DNA from: Alphaproteobacteria bacterium
Lineage (GTDB): Bacteria; Pseudomonadota; Alphaproteobacteria; RF32; CAG-239
Length of the DNA: 13,921 nucleotides
NCBI GenBank assembly: GCA_017477035.1
Contig: JAFUXW010000187.1
Location: forward strand, 1-13,921
Direction: 5' to 3'
Part shown: in pieces, positions 1-8,555 of the stretch
Layout: each line of letters begins with the position of its first letter
Position numbering within the stretch: position 1 is the first letter of the stretch
Translations under genes and position numbers: made by a program
The notes under the pieces: generated by a model
Told to the model about the DNA's origin: nothing
The model's database searches: none
What the model saw: only the letters and a program-made list of their open reading frames with translations

Positions 1-582
1 ATATAAAGCATCATATAACGGGCGCAAATATGGATCAACTTTTTCTTTCAAATCTCCTGGTAAGAACCCCAAATTCTCGCCGGCCTCCACTGCCGGACGG
101 GATAAAATAATTTTATCAATTGAGCCTTCTAACATCATAGAAACAGCCAAAGCCACAGCTAAATAGGTTTTTCCGGTTCCGGCCGGTCCGAGTCCGAAGA
201 CCAGTTCATTTTTCATCATTTCCTGAATATATTTAGCTTGGGTTGCAGAACGCGGATAGATGTATCTTTTCTTGGTTTTCAAAACTATATCGGCAATACT
301 TTGTTTATCATCATCGCCTTTAACATCACCGCTCATTCTGACCGCCGCTTTAACTTCTTGTTCTCCTACTTCTATACCTTTACTTGCGTTATTATAGAGA
401 CTCTCAATAGCGCTTTTTGCACTTTCAACATCACTTTGTGCACCTTTAACCGTAATCTGGTTTCCAAAACTTAAAATTTCTACATTCAGCATTTTTTCAA
501 TCAGGCGCAAATTAGTATCAGCCTCGCCGACTAATTGTTGCACTAATTGATTATTAAACAACTCAAAACAAATCTCAGCCAT
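1..582 (-). CDS. phoH: PhoH-family ATPase (PhoH-like, N-terminal part)
   Basis: Only the first 194 residues are in the window; the C-terminus lies beyond base 1. My translation from the ATG at 582-580 gives an N-terminal domain of about 100 residues, then a P-loop: Walker A GPAGTGKT at residues 132-139. The family signature follows at about 161-194, from SRPAVEAGE through GFLPGDLKEK to PYLRPLYDAL. PhoH proteins are cytoplasmic ATPases linked to RNA metabolism; their exact reaction is not settled. The start codon overlaps the end of miaB (ATGGCTGA, 8 bases shared), and an AAAGGAG ribosome site lies inside miaB, so the two genes are probably translationally coupled. The order miaB-phoH, usually followed by ybeY and a CorC-type gene, is common in alphaproteobacteria. 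Family assignment is firm; role is inferred from the family. Confidence 0.95.
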   Translation of the reverse strand, partial: MAEICFELFNNQLVQQLVGEADTNLRLIEKMLNVEILSFGNQITVKGAQSDVESAKSAIESLYNNASKGIEVGEQEVKAAVRMSGDVKGDDDKQSIADIVLKTKKRYIYPRSATQAKYIQEMMKNELVFGLGPAGTGKTYLAVALAVSMMLEGSIDKIILSRPAVEAGENLGFLPGDLKEKVDPYLRPLYDALY

Positions 583-1918
583 TAGAAATCTCCTTTCCGC
601 TTAAAGAATTAGTGGTAGCTTCCGTAATCTCCACATTTATAATTTTATTCATATTAGCACTTTTCGTTTCAACGTGCAAGTTCTGCATATATGGTGTTCT
701 GCCGATAAGCTGACCTTTATGACGTCCTTTTTGTTCCAATAATACCGGCATTATTTTTCCAACACATTTCTGATTAAATTTTGTTTGATAATTGAATAAA
801 AGCTTTTGTAATATATCTAAGCGCTCTTTTTTAACTTTTTCTTCAACCTGATTATCCAAAACAGCGGCAGGAGTGCCTGGGCGACGGCTGTATTTAAAAG
901 AAAATGCCTGAATATACTTTACCTTATTTACGATATCCAAAGTTTTCTGAAAATCATCGTCGGTTTCGCCCGGAAATCCGACAATAAAATCTGACGACAT
1001 TCCAACTTTAGGATTGGCTGCTTTCAACTTTTCAACTACTCGCAAATAATCGGAAGAATTATGCCGTCTGTTCATTGCTTTCAATATTCTATCCGAACCT
1101 GATTGCACCGGCAAATGCAAATACGGCATCAAAATATCTATATCTTTATGGCACATAATCAAATCATCACTCATATCAGCCGGATATGAGGTCGTATAAC
1201 GTATCCGTTTCAAGCCATCGATTTCTGCAACCTTATGTAATAAATAGGCCAAATCTCTTTCCTGACCATTTTCATCTTCGCCGTGATATGAGTTAACATT
1301 TTGTCCCAACAAATTAATTTCCAAAGTGCCTGATTTAACCAAGCGACGTGCTTCTTTTAATACTTCTGCAATCGGTCGAGAATATTCAGCTCCGCGGGTA
1401 TACGGAACCACGCAATAAGTGCAGAAATTGTTACATCCTTCTTGAATTGCTAAAAACGAACAAGCTCCTTTAGCGGTATTTTCAGGCAAATAATCAAACT
1501 TACTGACTGCCGGAAAATCTGTCTTTATTTCACATTGATGCTCTTTATTTTTTTTCACTCTCCTCAAAATATCTGGAATTGTGTGATACATCAAAGGTCC
1601 CACCGCAAAATCCACAAATGGTGCTCTTTTTACTATCTGTTCATCTTCAGCCTGAACAACACAACCGACAACGCCTATAATGGTTTTCTTGCCGAGTTCT
1701 TCTCGTTCCAATTGAATAAGATGGGCTCTTCCTAAGTCAGAAAATAATTTTTCCGCCGCTTTTTCTCTGATATGACAAGTATTAAACAAGACAATGTCCG
1801 CATCGTCTTGTTTAATTGTTTCTTCATATCCTTCGTTTTTAAGCATATCGGCTATGCGAGATGAATCATACACATTCATCTGGCAACCGAATGTTTTTAT
1901 ATAATATTTTTCAGACAC
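575..1918 (-). CDS. miaB: tRNA-2-methylthio-N6-dimethylallyladenosine synthase MiaB
   Basis: Radical-SAM methylthiotransferase that adds the 2-methylthio group to i6A37 of tRNAs reading U-starting codons, in the cytoplasm. The protein has 447 residues, the usual MiaB length. The N-terminal MTTase domain has the three cluster cysteines C12 (FGCQMN), C48 (NTCHIREKA) and C86 (VGCVVQ). The radical-SAM motif CxxxCxxC is C162, C166, C169 (GCNNFCTYCVVPYTRG), and a C-terminal TRAM region starts at about residue 385. FGCQMN, NTCHIREKA and VVPYTRG fit MiaB better than MtaB or RimO. The start is GTG at 1918-1916 with an AGG about 8 bases upstream; no upstream in-frame ATG gives a better fit. The TGA stop lies inside phoH. 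No key residue is missing. Confidence 0.97.
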   Translation of the reverse strand: MSEKYYIKTFGCQMNVYDSSRIADMLKNEGYEETIKQDDADIVLFNTCHIREKAAEKLFSDLGRAHLIQLEREELGKKTIIGVVGCVVQAEDEQIVKRAPFVDFAVGPLMYHTIPDILRRVKKNKEHQCEIKTDFPAVSKFDYLPENTAKGACSFLAIQEGCNNFCTYCVVPYTRGAEYSRPIAEVLKEARRLVKSGTLEINLLGQNVNSYHGEDENGQERDLAYLLHKVAEIDGLKRIRYTTSYPADMSDDLIMCHKDIDILMPYLHLPVQSGSDRILKAMNRRHNSSDYLRVVEKLKAANPKVGMSSDFIVGFPGETDDDFQKTLDIVNKVKYIQAFSFKYSRRPGTPAAVLDNQVEEKVKKERLDILQKLLFNYQTKFNQKCVGKIMPVLLEQKGRHKGQLIGRTPYMQNLHVETKSANMNKIINVEITEATTNSLSGKEISNG

Positions 1919-1954
1919 CTATAATCCTGTTTTAAAAGTTAACTATACACATAC

Positions 1955-1983
1955 TATCTACGCCAAACATTATTTTTTTTCAA
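1955..1983 (-). promoter_or_regulatory. Candidate sigma-70-like promoter for miaB-phoH
   Basis: In the 114-base gap upstream of miaB, read on the minus strand, TTGAAA (1983-1978) is followed after 17 bases by TAGATA (1960-1955). The -35 matches consensus at 5 of 6, the -10 at only 3 of 6. The gap is very AT-rich, so chance matches are likely. Spacing to the GTG start (about 37 bases) is reasonable. Tentative. Confidence 0.3.
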
Positions 1984-2032
1984 CATTTTTTTAATGTTTG
2001 CGCATAGAGCTTTATGTATTTTTGATAAACTT

Positions 2033-2638
2033 TTAAATATCAGCGATTACCGATAAAGAAACGATAACATCAGGATCATCAACCATACCGTTTGGTTCTG
2101 CGCCTTTTTTAAGCATATCGACGAACTCCATACCTGAAGTCACTTCTCCCCAAACTGTGTATTGGCCGTCAAGCCACGGGCAATCTCCATAACAAATAAA
2201 AAATTGACTATCGGCAGAATCCGGCATCATCGAGCGAGCCATTGATACAATACCGCGTTTATGTTGAACTTTATTAAACTCAGCTTTGAGCTTTTTTCCG
2301 CTCCCACCGGTACCATCTCCGCGAGGGCAACCGGCTTGAGCCATAAATCCTTCTATCACACGATGAAATTTCAATCCGTTATAAAAACCATCTCTCACTA
2401 ATTCTTTTATACGAGCAACGTGATTAGGCGCTACTTCCGGCATCATTTCAATAACCACATCACCATATTTTGTGCGCAGTAGTAAAGAATTTTCCTTATC
2501 CTTTACTTTATATGAATGTTTTATCTTTTTCGCACGAGTTTCACTCATTTCGAGTTTTTTGGTTTCTTTATTTTCCAAATTTTTAGTATTAGGCTTGGAA
2601 ATCGTTTTTGTGTTTGTTTTACTAAGTAAATCAGTCAT
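2033..2638 (-). CDS. Cyclophilin-type peptidyl-prolyl cis-trans isomerase with basic N-terminal extension
   Basis: Catalyses cis-trans isomerisation of Xaa-Pro bonds. Residues 52-201 form a complete bacterial cyclophilin domain of the PpiB size class: FHRVIEGFMAQAG (91-103) with the catalytic R93 and Q101, SADSQFFI (141-148), and WLDGQYTVWGEV (155-166). Before it lie about 50 Lys/Thr/Asn-rich residues with no hydrophobic stretch, so I see no signal peptide and expect a cytoplasmic enzyme. The start at 2638 has a good AAAGGAAG site; Met31 is an alternative start but has no clear SD. It lies 39 bases after the ATP-grasp gene on the same strand and is probably co-transcribed, though a functional link to that trio is not shown. 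No clear intrinsic terminator was seen after its stop. Confidence 0.93.
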   Translation of the reverse strand: MTDLLSKTNTKTISKPNTKNLENKETKKLEMSETRAKKIKHSYKVKDKENSLLLRTKYGDVVIEMMPEVAPNHVARIKELVRDGFYNGLKFHRVIEGFMAQAGCPRGDGTGGSGKKLKAEFNKVQHKRGIVSMARSMMPDSADSQFFICYGDCPWLDGQYTVWGEVTSGMEFVDMLKKGAEPNGMVDDPDVIVSLSVIADI

Positions 2639-2677
2639 TTTAGCTTCCTTTCTCTTATCTGTTTTATATTTAGGAAG

Positions 2678-3634
2678 TTATTTTGCGTTATTCAAGACAA
2701 AATCGACTCGTTCTTCGGCACTTAAGTTTTTCGGATAATACTTATCTACATTTTTAATAACTTCTTTCAACCCTCTCCCGTTAGCTATTTGAACGGCTAG
2801 TCCCGGACGAGCATTCAATTCCAACATCATTGGACCTCGGAACTTATCAAGCACTATGTCTGCTCCCAAATATCCCAGTCCGGTCATTTCGTAAGCTTGC
2901 GCCCCTATCATAAGATGCTCTTTCCACATTGGGACTTGCAGTGTCATCAAATCAACATTTGTATCAGGGTGAATCGACACCGGAACATTATGTAGTACTG
3001 CCTGTATGGCTTTCCCCGTGCTGATATTTAATCCCACACCGACAGCCCCCTGATGTAAATTAGCACGTCCATCGGATTCTTTAGTTGCCAGCCTCATCAT
3101 AGACATTACCGGATAACCTTTATAAATAATCAATCTTACATCAGGTATACCTTGATAACTGAATTGTTGAAAAACATCGCTAAAGTGAACAAGCTCCTCA
3201 ATAAGTGCAACATCATACTGTCCGCCCAAACTATATAACCCGCTTAGTATATTTGATATATGTTGATATACTTCGTGAAAACCAAGTTTTTTGCCGGAAG
3301 TTGTAATAAACATCCCATCTTTATAACTTTTAATAACCAAAACACCCTTGCCCTGACTACCATGCGCCGGTTTTATCACAAATTCAGTTTGGTTTTCCAC
3401 AATTTTGGTTAAATCTTTTACTTCATATTGATGTTCTATCACCCCTATCATATGCGGAGTATTAATATCAATACCATTCGCTAATTTTTTGGTTTGCACT
3501 TTATCATCAACCAAAGGATATAAAGAACGTTTATTGTTTCGCGATATAACAAAATAGTTACGAGCATTCATACCTAAAACTCCGACTGCGCGAAGCTTTT
3601 TCGGGGTAGAAAATATTTTAAAATATTCCCACAT
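2678..3634 (-). CDS. Alpha-L-glutamate ligase-like ATP-grasp enzyme
   Basis: 318-residue ATP-grasp protein related to RimK and sugar-transferase-like ATP-grasp ligases. Visible motifs: EFVIKPAHGSQGKGVLVI (84-101) with nucleotide-binding K88 and the glycine-rich loop; PDVRLIIY (164-171); HQGAVGVGLN (194-203); GADIVLD (257-263) and the metal-binding MLELNARPG (270-278) with E272 and N274. Such enzymes join an amino acid or other carboxylate to an amine with ATP; the substrate here is unknown. The ATG (3634-3632) follows the stop of the upstream membrane-protein gene by one base, with AAGGAT as ribosome site inside that gene, so translation is probably coupled. No signal peptide, so cytoplasmic. 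With its two upstream neighbours it forms a trio known from other proteobacteria, often annotated 'alpha-L-glutamate ligase-like protein'. Confidence 0.9.
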   Translation of the reverse strand: MWEYFKIFSTPKKLRAVGVLGMNARNYFVISRNNKRSLYPLVDDKVQTKKLANGIDINTPHMIGVIEHQYEVKDLTKIVENQTEFVIKPAHGSQGKGVLVIKSYKDGMFITTSGKKLGFHEVYQHISNILSGLYSLGGQYDVALIEELVHFSDVFQQFSYQGIPDVRLIIYKGYPVMSMMRLATKESDGRANLHQGAVGVGLNISTGKAIQAVLHNVPVSIHPDTNVDLMTLQVPMWKEHLMIGAQAYEMTGLGYLGADIVLDKFRGPMMLELNARPGLAVQIANGRGLKEVIKNVDKYYPKNLSAEERVDFVLNNAK

Positions 3635-3635
3635 T

Positions 3636-5168
3636 TTATTTATCCTTAATTAGCGGAGCAAAACGTTTTAATTCGACAATTCTGTATCCTGTATAAGTTC
3701 CCAAAAGCATAACAATGAAAAGAATAACTATATTCCATTCGTTAAATGCGAACATAATGTAACGGATATATTCGTTACTAAGAACAAAATATGTAAATAC
3801 TGCTACTATTGAAGTATTTATAATTTGTTTTGTTGCATTTCGGGCGCCATCTTCTTCCCATGTAATTGATGCACGTTCAATAATCCATGCGGTAATAATA
3901 ATAGGGAAAAATACTGCTGATGCGGCGATTTTAAAGTCATATTGATACCCTAAAATTGTTAAGACCTGCATTATCAAAATAACAAAAATAACTACAGAGG
4001 AAATTCTTGGCACCAATAATAAATTAAGCCTAGTTAACGTAGCTCTGATTATTAACCCAAGAGTAATAATCAAGCTGTAGCACACCAATCCCGGAACAAA
4101 ACCTGTCTTAATTAAAGACATCGCAATCAGCATCGGAGTAAATGTTCCCATCGTAGAAATACCTATAACATTACGCATTATAACAACTAATAATATTCCT
4201 AAAGGGAAAATCATCAGCCATTTTAACGTATTTTGTTCCAACATAGGCAAATTATATATGGTAAAATCAAACATTTTACTATTTTCATATTTAGCACGTC
4301 GTCCGGCCATTTTAAATGATGATATTGTAGATTTCAAAACCGAGAATTTAATCTGCGAATCAACACCGCCGCTAACATCCAAAAGCGAAGTTCCACCGCG
4401 TTGGAATAACACAAAATCTTTGGGCAAACCGACTTCTCCGGTTTTAATATTATACACCATCCACTTACCACTCTCATATACTTCTAACATTAAATCTGCC
4501 GGAGATGTCTTTTTCTTTTCATTAAGTTTAACTCCGCGAATAATTCTGGCGGCAATACCTTTATATGAAAGCAGATAAATTATCTTTTCAGCCATTATCT
4601 GACGAGTGGTCTTTATCGGCAAAAACGCATCTACCTCGTGAGATAAAATATTGGCATTCAGCGTTTTAATAATTCTTGTTGCCGGACTTCCCTCTTCCTT
4701 GTCTGCTAAGCTCCAAATTTCTTCAACCAAACCCTCCTGTTGTTCATTTTCGAACAGTGGTTTGTTAACTTTAGGAGTTTGAGCATCACACACCTTTCCT
4801 ATGGTATCTTTGTTATCATACAACATAATACGGTAATATACATTTTGCTTATTTTTGCGCGGATGTGACTTAATTATCATACGATTTTTATCCGTATCTT
4901 TAACAGCATCATAACCGGATGCGATTACGTCTTCGCTCAAAATCTTATATCCTTTACCGGCACTTGGTGTGGCTAATGAGATTTCTATGGCACTATTAGT
5001 CGGTTTGAATGATATATGGGCATCAATTGTCCAAACATCTGTTTTTTCACTTGGAAGTATACTAAATCCCCATACCGTGATTTTATAATATGTGGCGATA
5101 GCCGCAAAGAGCACGGATATCCCTAATAAAACACCCAAGACACCGCGCACCGAAAGTATATTTTTCAT
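3636..5168 (-). CDS. Inactive transglutaminase-like / multi-TM membrane protein (UUP1-7TM family)
   Basis: 510 residues. One N-terminal membrane anchor (about 9-29) is followed by an extracytoplasmic region of about 280 residues that fits the inactive transglutaminase-like domain; I see no Cys-His-Asp triad. From about residue 314 come roughly six or seven hydrophobic segments (about 316-332, 338-354, 357-375, 385-407, 413-431, 450-466, 478-496), with family-type motifs GTFTPMLIAM (341-350) and AWIIERASITWEEDG (427-441). In this family the periplasmic domain is thought to bind a peptide-like substrate; function is otherwise unknown. The start at 5168 has AAGGAC about 8 bases upstream. It lies 18 bases after the lipoprotein gene and 1 base before the ATP-grasp gene, tying the three into one operon. 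Confidence 0.88.
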   Translation of the reverse strand: MKNILSVRGVLGVLLGISVLFAAIATYYKITVWGFSILPSEKTDVWTIDAHISFKPTNSAIEISLATPSAGKGYKILSEDVIASGYDAVKDTDKNRMIIKSHPRKNKQNVYYRIMLYDNKDTIGKVCDAQTPKVNKPLFENEQQEGLVEEIWSLADKEEGSPATRIIKTLNANILSHEVDAFLPIKTTRQIMAEKIIYLLSYKGIAARIIRGVKLNEKKKTSPADLMLEVYESGKWMVYNIKTGEVGLPKDFVLFQRGGTSLLDVSGGVDSQIKFSVLKSTISSFKMAGRRAKYENSKMFDFTIYNLPMLEQNTLKWLMIFPLGILLVVIMRNVIGISTMGTFTPMLIAMSLIKTGFVPGLVCYSLIITLGLIIRATLTRLNLLLVPRISSVVIFVILIMQVLTILGYQYDFKIAASAVFFPIIITAWIIERASITWEEDGARNATKQIINTSIVAVFTYFVLSNEYIRYIMFAFNEWNIVILFIVMLLGTYTGYRIVELKRFAPLIKDK

Positions 5169-5186
5169 TTTTAAAGTCCTTAAATT

Positions 5187-5729
5187 TTATTTTAATGTAT
5201 TGGAAATAGAAACATCAACAATTGCTCTACCGCTTAAAATATTACGACCTATTAACATCTGATATTCAAAGTTCTCTCTTTCAGCTATCGTAAAATCAGC
5301 CTTAAAAGACTCCCCGCCCATTTTAACATCCATCTCAACTATAGGACGTCGTTCATCTGCTAATATGCGTTTTACTTTTATTTTTTTCACCAATGGTTTT
5401 TCAAATTCATACGTTTCCTTACTTTCGCGATTTGTAATAGTAAAAGCGACCCAACTTTTGCCATCACGCTCAAACGTTCTGATTGAATCGGCATCTAACG
5501 AAGATGTAGTTGCTCCGGTATCTATCCGAGATAAGAATGCAGATTTCATTGGAGGTAGATATATTTTTTCAACAGCTCCTATAACATTCGCGGGGCGTTT
5601 TGCAATAACTTCAGGAGCTTTAACTTCTTTCACCTCATGAGGGACTATCCCCGGAACCACGATTTCTTTTTTTTGTGCTGAGCAAGAAACCAATAAAACA
5701 AGGCTCAACAAACAACTAATCTTAAGCAT
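5187..5729 (-). CDS. RimB-type retropepsin-like 'ATP-dependent zinc protease' lipoprotein
   Basis: 180 residues from the ATG at 5729. I chose this start over an upstream in-frame ATG (5807) because it has a GAGGAC ribosome site and begins a clean lipoprotein signal: MLKIS, a hydrophobic core, then lipobox LVSC with C16. Residues 50-180 form the retropepsin-like domain: catalytic-type RIDTGATTSSLDA (68-80, D70) and the second-half motif QMLIGRNIL (157-165). Homologues are annotated 'ATP-dependent zinc protease' or RimK/LysX-associated protein, but the fold is an aspartic-protease one and neither zinc nor ATP use is visible here. Ser at +2 after the cysteine suggests outer-membrane sorting under E. 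coli rules. It is first of the trio with the membrane protein and the ATP-grasp ligase, and could trim what the ligase makes (inference). Confidence 0.87.
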   Translation of the reverse strand: MLKISCLLSLVLLVSCSAQKKEIVVPGIVPHEVKEVKAPEVIAKRPANVIGAVEKIYLPPMKSAFLSRIDTGATTSSLDADSIRTFERDGKSWVAFTITNRESKETYEFEKPLVKKIKVKRILADERRPIVEMDVKMGGESFKADFTIAERENFEYQMLIGRNILSGRAIVDVSISNTLK

Positions 5730-5846
5730 ATTATTCTCTGTCCTCAAAATCAATTTTTTTTGATAATCTTCCTTTTTTATCGTATTGTAAAGCACAAAAA
5801 AAAACATATCCGCAATGTATAAAATTATTTACATTTTAACAGTGTT

Positions 5847-8546
5847 TTAATGTGCGTCATTCCAATTTTTACCGATTCCAATTTCAGCTACGAATTTCAC
5901 CTGAAAATTGACAACATTTTCCATTATATTTTTCATCATCTCCGCAACTCTTTCAGCAATATCCGCTCTTGCTTCAACAACTAACTCATCATGAACCTGC
6001 AACAATAATCTGGCATCTAATTTTTCGTCTCGCAATGATTTATCCAATTGTAGCATTGCCAATTTTACAATATCGGCGGCACCTCCCTGAATAGGAGCAT
6101 TTATCGCGGCACGCTCAGCAGACGCAATCATACGATGATTGGTTGATTGAATACCGCTCAAATAACACTTACGGCCAAAAGGGGTTTCAACATATCCTTT
6201 AGTGTGTGCATATTGAATAGTATTATCCATATATCGCTTTATTTCAGGCATAATCTGAAAATAAGAAGATATATATTTTTTTGCTTCTGAAGGTTCTATT
6301 CCTATTTGTTTAGCTAATCCATATTGAGATATACCGTAAATTATGCCGAAATTAATTGCTTTGGCGCGGCGGCGATGCTCTTTATCTACTTGTTCATGCG
6401 GTATACCGAAAACTCTAGACGCCGTTGCCGCATGAATATCAACATTTTGCGCGAAAGCTTCTTGCAATGCCTTAACTCCTGCATAAGAAGCAATCAAACG
6501 TAATTCCATCTGACTATAATCTGCTGCAACCAAAACATAATTTTTTGCAGCTTCAAAGCAGCCCCTGATTTGTTTTCCGATTTCCGTTCGTATCGGAATA
6601 TTTTGCAAATTAGGATTTGATGATGCTAAACGGCCTGTATTTGCCACAGTCTGCGAAAAAGTTGTGTGAACACGATTATTTTTATCACGAGCTTCCAAAA
6701 GTGAGTTTGTATACGTAGATTTCAGTTTATTATACATTCTCCATTCCAATATTTTAGCGACAATTTCATTTTCTTCGGACAGAGCTTCCAAAACTTCAGC
6801 ACTTGTATTATATGAACCGCTGGCATTTTTCTTGCTTTTTAATCCTAATTTATCATACAAAATATATCCGATTTGCGCTGGAGAATTCAAATTAAACTTT
6901 TCACCGGCAAGCGCAAAAATCTCCTGTTCCATCACTGATATTTGCTGACTGAATAAACTATCCAGTTCTGTTAAAGCTGCATCGTTTACTACTATTCCGG
7001 CATCTTCCATTTTTAACAAAACTGGTATTAGCGGTCTGTCCATTGCCTCATAAACAAAAGTCTTTTTTTCTATAAAAATTCGTTTTTTTAACAAATTATA
7101 TAAACGTAAGGTATAATCACTTATTTCAAAAATATAATAACCAAAATCCTGATTTTCAAAATCTATCGGTGTATTTTTAGCGGTTGGCTTCAGCTCTGTC
7201 ATAAAAACATTCAAAAAGCACTCGCACATTGATTTAAAGTCATGCCGATGCTCTGAGCTGTCTAAATCATACGACATCACGGAAATATCATCAAACGGAT
7301 CTAAATTAAGTGTTTTATTGCACATCTTATTCAAATTGTGCCATAATGTTTTAATATCAGCGGAAACTTTCAGAATGTTTTTATTTTCTGCCAAATCGCT
7401 CAAAAATTTAACCAATGTTTCTTTGCTTAAAGCATCTTTTCCGTCAAAAGCAAACAAATCTTCACTCTTAGAACACTCGGAAAACGGAATATAATAACTT
7501 TCATAAGGCTCCGGACTAATACTTATTCCGCAAAAATTAAAATTATCATACAGTAAGACCATACCTGCAACAGATGTTTGATTTATTCTTTTATTTAAAT
7601 TTTCCAACTGAGCCAGAGTTGTTACCTTGCTGTAATTAACAGGGTTTACAACCTCTGTCTCGACAATATTTTCATCACCGCATTGCCGTTCCATAATCCA
7701 TTTTTCCAATTTAGGACGTATTGCTCTAAAACCTAATTCATCGGTAAATGATAATAGCTCTTTGCCATCTGGCGCATGACATTTAAATTCTTCAATATTG
7801 TGTTCAAGTTCAACATCATTTTTTAAAGTCACCAATCGTAATGACATTTTTGCCGAATCTTCATATTCTCTCAACAACTCACGCCGGCGATGTTGGGTAA
7901 TATTTTCCAAATTATCAAAAATGCCTTGCAGAGAACCATATTCGTTAACCAACTCTGCCGCAGTTTTAGGCCCTATTCCTGGAACTCCCGGAATATTATC
8001 TACTTTATCTCCGGAAAGAGCCTGCACATCAACCACTTTATCAGGGAAAACACCGAATTTTTCTTTAACATCAGCATCGGTAAAGAATTTTTCTTTCATA
8101 CCATCATAAAAAGTTATCCCCGGTTTTATTAGTTGCATTAAGTCTTTATCAGCAGATACAATCACTGTCTCATAACCTTTGTCCAGAGCCTGTTTGGCAT
8201 AAGTGGCTATTAAATCATCTGCCTCATATCCTTCCTGTTCAACATATGGCAATCCCATCGCCGTTATCGCTTTTCTTATCAGATCAAACTGCGGAACCAA
8301 TAATTCCGGTGGTTCTGCACGATTTGTTTTATAATATTCATAAATATCATTTCTGAAATTTTGCCGATGAGCTTCCAAAAGAACCAGACAATACTCGCAT
8401 GGTATATTCTTCAATAAACGCATAAACATTGTAACAAAGCCATATACAGCATTAACCGGAACTCCTTTAGGTGAAGTCATATTTGGCAATGCATAGAATG
8501 CGCGAAAAATATATCCTGATCCATCAATCAAACAAACTTTACTCAT
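5847..8546 (-). CDS. polA: DNA polymerase I with degenerate proofreading domain
   Basis: 899 residues, typical for Pol I; removes RNA primers and fills gaps. The 5'-3' exonuclease (about 1-285) shows DGSGYIFRAF (D8), EADD (108-111), SADKDLM (131-137) and DKVDNIPGVPGIGPKTA (180-196). One metal-ligand position, FDAKG in E. coli, reads LLEAH here, with Glu58 in place of Asp. The middle domain (about 305-500) still has SADIKTLWHNL (395-405) and ISDYTLRLYN (475-484), but the Exo I DxE motif is absent: the aligned stretch is LLYDNFNFCGISIS (331-344), so proofreading is probably lost. The polymerase domain is intact: motif A DYSQMELR (676-683), motif B RRRAKAINFGIIYG (725-738), motif C VHDE (852-855 or one residue earlier). 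Start at 8546 has AAGGAG 6 bases upstream. Monocistronic or leading into the lipoprotein trio 117 bases on. Confidence 0.97.
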   Translation of the reverse strand: MSKVCLIDGSGYIFRAFYALPNMTSPKGVPVNAVYGFVTMFMRLLKNIPCEYCLVLLEAHRQNFRNDIYEYYKTNRAEPPELLVPQFDLIRKAITAMGLPYVEQEGYEADDLIATYAKQALDKGYETVIVSADKDLMQLIKPGITFYDGMKEKFFTDADVKEKFGVFPDKVVDVQALSGDKVDNIPGVPGIGPKTAAELVNEYGSLQGIFDNLENITQHRRRELLREYEDSAKMSLRLVTLKNDVELEHNIEEFKCHAPDGKELLSFTDELGFRAIRPKLEKWIMERQCGDENIVETEVVNPVNYSKVTTLAQLENLNKRINQTSVAGMVLLYDNFNFCGISISPEPYESYYIPFSECSKSEDLFAFDGKDALSKETLVKFLSDLAENKNILKVSADIKTLWHNLNKMCNKTLNLDPFDDISVMSYDLDSSEHRHDFKSMCECFLNVFMTELKPTAKNTPIDFENQDFGYYIFEISDYTLRLYNLLKKRIFIEKKTFVYEAMDRPLIPVLLKMEDAGIVVNDAALTELDSLFSQQISVMEQEIFALAGEKFNLNSPAQIGYILYDKLGLKSKKNASGSYNTSAEVLEALSEENEIVAKILEWRMYNKLKSTYTNSLLEARDKNNRVHTTFSQTVANTGRLASSNPNLQNIPIRTEIGKQIRGCFEAAKNYVLVAADYSQMELRLIASYAGVKALQEAFAQNVDIHAATASRVFGIPHEQVDKEHRRRAKAINFGIIYGISQYGLAKQIGIEPSEAKKYISSYFQIMPEIKRYMDNTIQYAHTKGYVETPFGRKCYLSGIQSTNHRMIASAERAAINAPIQGGAADIVKLAMLQLDKSLRDEKLDARLLLQVHDELVVEARADIAERVAEMMKNIMENVVNFQVKFVAEIGIGKNWNDAH

Positions 8547-8555
8547 TTTTATCTC

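Noticed and set aside
238..474. Plus-strand open frame of 78 codons
   Set aside because: Antisense to phoH, with no family features or ribosome site; a shadow of the real gene.
1964..2000. Inverted repeat CAAACATTA / TAATGTTTG between the cyclophilin and miaB genes, as a terminator
   Set aside because: The 19-base loop is large, the stem is AT-rich and no T-tract follows on either strand; it also overlaps the candidate miaB promoter.
4258..4578. Plus-strand open frame of 106 codons
   Set aside because: Lies wholly antisense to the transglutaminase-like membrane protein gene and shows no domain or start signal.
5730..5807. Upstream extension of the retropepsin-like lipoprotein (26 extra residues)
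   Set aside because: The extension would bury the lipoprotein signal; the ATG at 5729 has the SD and a clean lipobox.
7798..8132. Two overlapping plus-strand open frames
   Set aside because: Both are antisense to the 5' nuclease region of polA, whose motifs are intact.
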